A stretch of 24,341 nucleotides of DNA from Haloarcula nitratireducens. Lineage in GTDB: Archaea; Halobacteriota; Halobacteria; Halobacteriales; Haloarculaceae. Positions 22,186 through 24,341 of the stretch are shown piece after piece (position 1 is the first letter of the stretch; each line of letters begins with the position of its first letter). The notes beneath the pieces were generated by a model that saw nothing but the letters and a program-made list of their open reading frames with translations, did not search any database and was not told where the DNA came from. A program made the position numbers and the translations under genes. The stretch covers positions 1 through 24,341 of the forward strand of contig NZ_RKLT01000037.1 in the NCBI RefSeq assembly GCF_019599505.1, in the 5' to 3' direction.

Positions 22186-23295
22186 ATGGAATTCACCCGA
22201 CGCCAGTTCGTCGCAGTAGCCGGGCTCAGTGCATTCGCTGGCTGTACCAGCGACCCAGACCGTAATTCGGAGAGAGATCCGGCCACGACAGCGGGGTCAA
22301 GTGATATCGGATCAACATCAGTTGCTGACGGAGCCGTCCCGACTGCCGATGAGACGCTGAAATTGCCGATGGAACCCAGTGATCTCGAATCACTCGCAGT
22401 TTCGGGCGGCCCACCCAAAGACGGGATTCCATCCATCGACGACCCCTCGTTCGTCGGGCCAGATGGTGTCGATTTCCTCGACCCCGGCGATCCCGTATTC
22501 GGCGTTGCACTGAACGGTGATGTGAAGGCATACCCACAGAAAATCCTCGTTCAACACGAGATCGTCAATGACCGTCTCGGTGACCGCTCCGTGGCAGTGA
22601 CGTACTGCCCGCTGACGGGGACTGTCCAGGGGTTCGAGCGCGGGCAGACGACCTTTGGTGTCTCTGGCCGCCTGATCAACAACAATCTCGTCATGTACGA
22701 TCGGGCAACAGAGACCTGGTGGCCACAGATTCTCGCCACGTCGATACCTGGGCCGTGGAACTCGGCCCCCGGAACCAGATCGTTACGGGAGTTCAGACTC
22801 GTATGGACAACCTGGGAACAGTGGCGGGGGCTTTATCCTAATACCCAGGTCCTTTCGACGGAGACGGGCTTCGCAAACAACTACGGCAGAGACCCGTACG
22901 GCTCATACAACCCGCGTAGTGGATACTATACCAGTGAGAACACGCTCTTCGAAACGCTCGAGGAAGACGACCGGTTCAGCCGGAAGCGCGTCTTCATGGG
23001 TGCCCGGACTGCTGACGGGGCCGTCGCGTTCGACAAATCTACGCTCCTCGAAAAGCGGATCCTGACGGGCGAACTGAGCGAGACACCGATTGTCGCAGTC
23101 GCCGACCAACGTCTGAATACCGGGTACGTCTATCTGAACCCTGACGAACGGACAGTCACGACCGACGGTAACAGGGTGTTAGTTGGGGATTCCTCGTACG
23201 AACCGAACGCTTTGCCGCTCACGGGAATCCACACCTTTGATGCGATGTGGTTCGCCTGGCACGGATACTATCCAGAGACCAATGTCTACGCGTAA
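22186..23295 (+). CDS. DUF3179 domain Tat lipoprotein
   Basis: This 369-residue protein has Tat motif TRRQFVAVAG (4-13) and lipobox Cys20 (AFAGC), then a Ser/Thr/Asp linker to about 55. The DUF3179 domain follows: GIPSIDDPSFV (80-90), AYPQKILVQHEIVNDRLGD (115-133, His124), VTYCPLTGTVQGFER with Cys141 alone, FGVSGRLINNNLVMYDRATETWW, and the terminal GIHTFDAMWFAWHGYYPE. Where the cytoplasmic paralog at 16346 has CPIC this protein has CPLT. The ATG at 22186 is required for a proper signal peptide; longer frames from 22132 add an unsuitable extension. Its last 14 bases overlap the start of the membrane-protein gene at 23282, so the pair is co-translated. Function is unknown. Confidence 0.85.
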   Translation: MEFTRRQFVAVAGLSAFAGCTSDPDRNSERDPATTAGSSDIGSTSVADGAVPTADETLKLPMEPSDLESLAVSGGPPKDGIPSIDDPSFVGPDGVDFLDPGDPVFGVALNGDVKAYPQKILVQHEIVNDRLGDRSVAVTYCPLTGTVQGFERGQTTFGVSGRLINNNLVMYDRATETWWPQILATSIPGPWNSAPGTRSLREFRLVWTTWEQWRGLYPNTQVLSTETGFANNYGRDPYGSYNPRSGYYTSENTLFETLEEDDRFSRKRVFMGARTADGAVAFDKSTLLEKRILTGELSETPIVAVADQRLNTGYVYLNPDERTVTTDGNRVLVGDSSYEPNALPLTGIHTFDAMWFAWHGYYPETNVYA

Positions 23296-23881
23296 CAACG
23301 CCCCTTTCGGGTGGCTCGGAACTGCCGTCTCCCGAACGATCGCAGCCACGGCAGCGGTATTCCGTCGCCCTGATGCGACGCTCGTCGTCGTCGGAACGGC
23401 AGTTGGATATCTCTTGATCTACCTCTACGCACTTGGGCATCTGGCACCGGGTATCGGCGGGTTTGACGTAACCGTCGTCTCTGGCGCTCTGGGAAAGTTC
23501 TTCCAGCCGCAGCTCGGCCCATTTTCGTTCACTCCCGTTGCTCGCGTATCAGTCGGCCCGGTGACCTACTTGTTTTCGCTCAACACGGTCTTAGGTCTGG
23601 GTATCGCTGGATTGGTCGGTTTGAACCTCGGACTCACGTATCTTGCCTGGCGCCAGCCCGCAGCCTGCGGAATCGGGTCCTCGTCGTCAGGATTCCTCGC
23701 AAGCATTCCGGCGGTTCTGTCGGGAACCGCCTGCTGTGGACCTGTTATCCTCATCGTCCTCGGAATCCAAGCATCGGGCATTATCGTGACAGCGTTCCAG
23801 TTTCTGTTGCCGATTGCCGTCGTGCTATTGCTCGGGAGCCTCGTCCTTGTCGGTCGACAGATCGATCCAGCGAGACTCTGA
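23282..23881 (+). CDS. Polytopic membrane protein with ACCGP motif, coupled to the DUF3179 lipoprotein
   Basis: This 199-residue protein has about five hydrophobic segments (32-52, 60-75, 95-122, 136-163, 167-190). Adjacent Cys151-Cys152 lie in SGTACCGPVILIVLGIQASG, and Cys129 is in the loop before. The pattern FLASIPAVLSGTACCGPVIL corresponds to FLGTLGAGCAACGSAIL of the product of 20593-21195, so the two look like diverged paralogs with CC in place of CxxC. The CCGP-type motif also occurs in small membrane proteins linked to metal handling and thiol relay, but none is established for this family. The start at 23282 lies 14 bases inside the upstream gene, a translationally coupled arrangement; longer starts would run through the DUF3179 domain and are rejected. 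Confidence 0.75.
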   Translation: MSTRNNAPFGWLGTAVSRTIAATAAVFRRPDATLVVVGTAVGYLLIYLYALGHLAPGIGGFDVTVVSGALGKFFQPQLGPFSFTPVARVSVGPVTYLFSLNTVLGLGIAGLVGLNLGLTYLAWRQPAACGIGSSSSGFLASIPAVLSGTACCGPVILIVLGIQASGIIVTAFQFLLPIAVVLLLGSLVLVGRQIDPARL

Positions 23882-23957
23882 GTGGAGTTTTTCCGTCATT
23901 GAGGGGATAATCAGGGTCTCATCTACAGATTAGAATACGGTCTGGAGAGAATGTCCA

Positions 23958-24194
23958 CTATTGGATGAGCAGCGTGTTCCGAGCCGAGTAATCGTGGAAC
24001 TTGCTCTGCACCTCCAGCCACTGCTGGAACTGCTCGCTGGCCTAGGCCTCATCGGTCAGTCCGGCGAGGTCCTCGACCCACGCATCAAGCCGGTCGCGCA
24101 TATCGTCGGCTCGCGTGTCCGAGTCGTCGAAGGAGTGCGTAGTTTGCTGGCTAGACGTCTCTGCGTCAGAAAGGTCGGTTTGGATCGTCGCCAT
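23958..24194 (-). pseudogene. ArdC-like antirestriction protein, N-terminal fragment with nonsense codon
   Basis: From the ATG at 24194 the frame reads MATIQTDLSD, then SFDDSDTRADDMRDRLDAWVEDL. A TAG at 24042-24044 interrupts it as codon 51. After this stop the frame continues ASEQFQQWLEVQSKFHDYSA and RNTLLIQ before a second stop at 23958. The latter segment is the start of the ArdC N-terminal single-stranded-DNA-binding domain, in which FQxWLxVQSxFHxYSxRNTLLI is conserved in haloarchaeal plasmid proteins. The remaining couple of hundred residues, including any metallopeptidase-like part, are missing. The TAG probably replaced a CAG (Gln) codon. Both the nonsense codon and the abrupt end mark it as dead, and its presence suggests plasmid-derived surroundings. 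Confidence 0.75.
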
Positions 24195-24268
24195 TGGTCT
24201 GTACCGGGACGCACTCTCGGGCGCGCCCCCGCACCTCCCACGGGGGGCAGAAAATCGTCGGTTGGGAG

Positions 24269-24340
24269 CTACTCGTTGTTCCGTGCCTTCGCGGCCGCCC
24301 AGCCCAAATGGAAGTACGCGAGTGCTTGATTCGACTCGAA
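24269..24340 (-). CDS. C-terminal end of an unrecognised protein, running off the window
   Basis: On the minus strand the frame enters from the window edge and encodes the last 23 residues FESNQALAYFHLGWAAAKAR plus NNE before a TAG at 24269-24271. The helical, Ala-rich composition is protein-like and the frame is open to the edge. It lies 74 bases upstream of the ArdC fragment on the same strand, so both may belong to one plasmid gene set. I cannot name the family from so short a piece. Confidence 0.45.
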   Translation of the reverse strand, partial: FESNQALAYFHLGWAAAKARNNE

Positions 24341-24341
24341 G

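Noticed and set aside
1..24341. CRISPR array, tRNA or rRNA genes
   Set aside because: No regularly spaced repeats were seen, and no tRNA arm or rRNA signature was recognised on either strand; small RNAs cannot be excluded by eye.

Overview
The window looks like haloarchaeal (class Halobacteria) DNA. It is GC-rich, and its proteins are strongly acidic with many Asp/Glu and few Lys. Secreted proteins carry twin-arginine signals with lipoboxes, and several genes have a TATA box about 25-30 bases before the start codon, as expected for leaderless archaeal transcripts. Broken genes and insertion-element-like ends at both edges suggest an accessory island, possibly on a megaplasmid. No rRNA, tRNA, CRISPR array or intact transposase gene was found.

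Layout. 1-623: an insertion-element-like end and a RimK-ligase/zinc-protease deletion scar. 764-1699: a small winged-helix protein and a zinc-ribbon HTH regulator behind a palindrome. 1928-3847: two convergent lipoproteins. 3978-6881: divergent CoA-disulfide-reductase-like and dihydrolipoamide-dehydrogenase-like flavoenzymes. 7408-12277: a minus-strand block with two related small membrane proteins flanking a patatin hydrolase, a 3-hydroxybutyrate dehydrogenase, a TSUP anion exporter and a carboxymuconolactone decarboxylase-type protein. 12513-16223: a beta-propeller lipoprotein, a thioredoxin-reductase-like enzyme, a peroxiredoxin and an NAD(P)H-hydrate epimerase-like protein. 16346-20102: a cytoplasmic DUF3179 protein, a broken zinc ribbon, a second Lpd-like disulfide reductase, an ABM monooxygenase-like protein and a DsrE protein. 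20593-23881: two divergent couplets, each a Tat lipoprotein overlapping a cysteine-bearing membrane protein. 23958-24341: a broken ArdC gene and the tail of an unrecognised gene.

Working together. The dominant theme is thiol, sulfur and peroxide chemistry. Inside the cell there are four pyridine-nucleotide flavoenzymes (one CoADR-like, two Lpd/mycothione-reductase-like, one TrxR-like), a BCP-type peroxiredoxin, a DsrE protein and a TSUP exporter. Outside there is a DsbA-like lipoprotein coupled to a CxxC membrane protein. Haloarchaea use gamma-glutamylcysteine and CoA as small thiols, so at least one of the Lpd-like enzymes may reduce bis-gamma-glutamylcystine. The dehydrogenase/patatin operon instead fits mobilisation of polyhydroxybutyrate. 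The most interesting unit is the pair of divergent lipoprotein/membrane-protein couplets at 20593-23881: their membrane proteins look like paralogs, but one partner is a thioredoxin-fold protein and the other a DUF3179 protein of unknown function.
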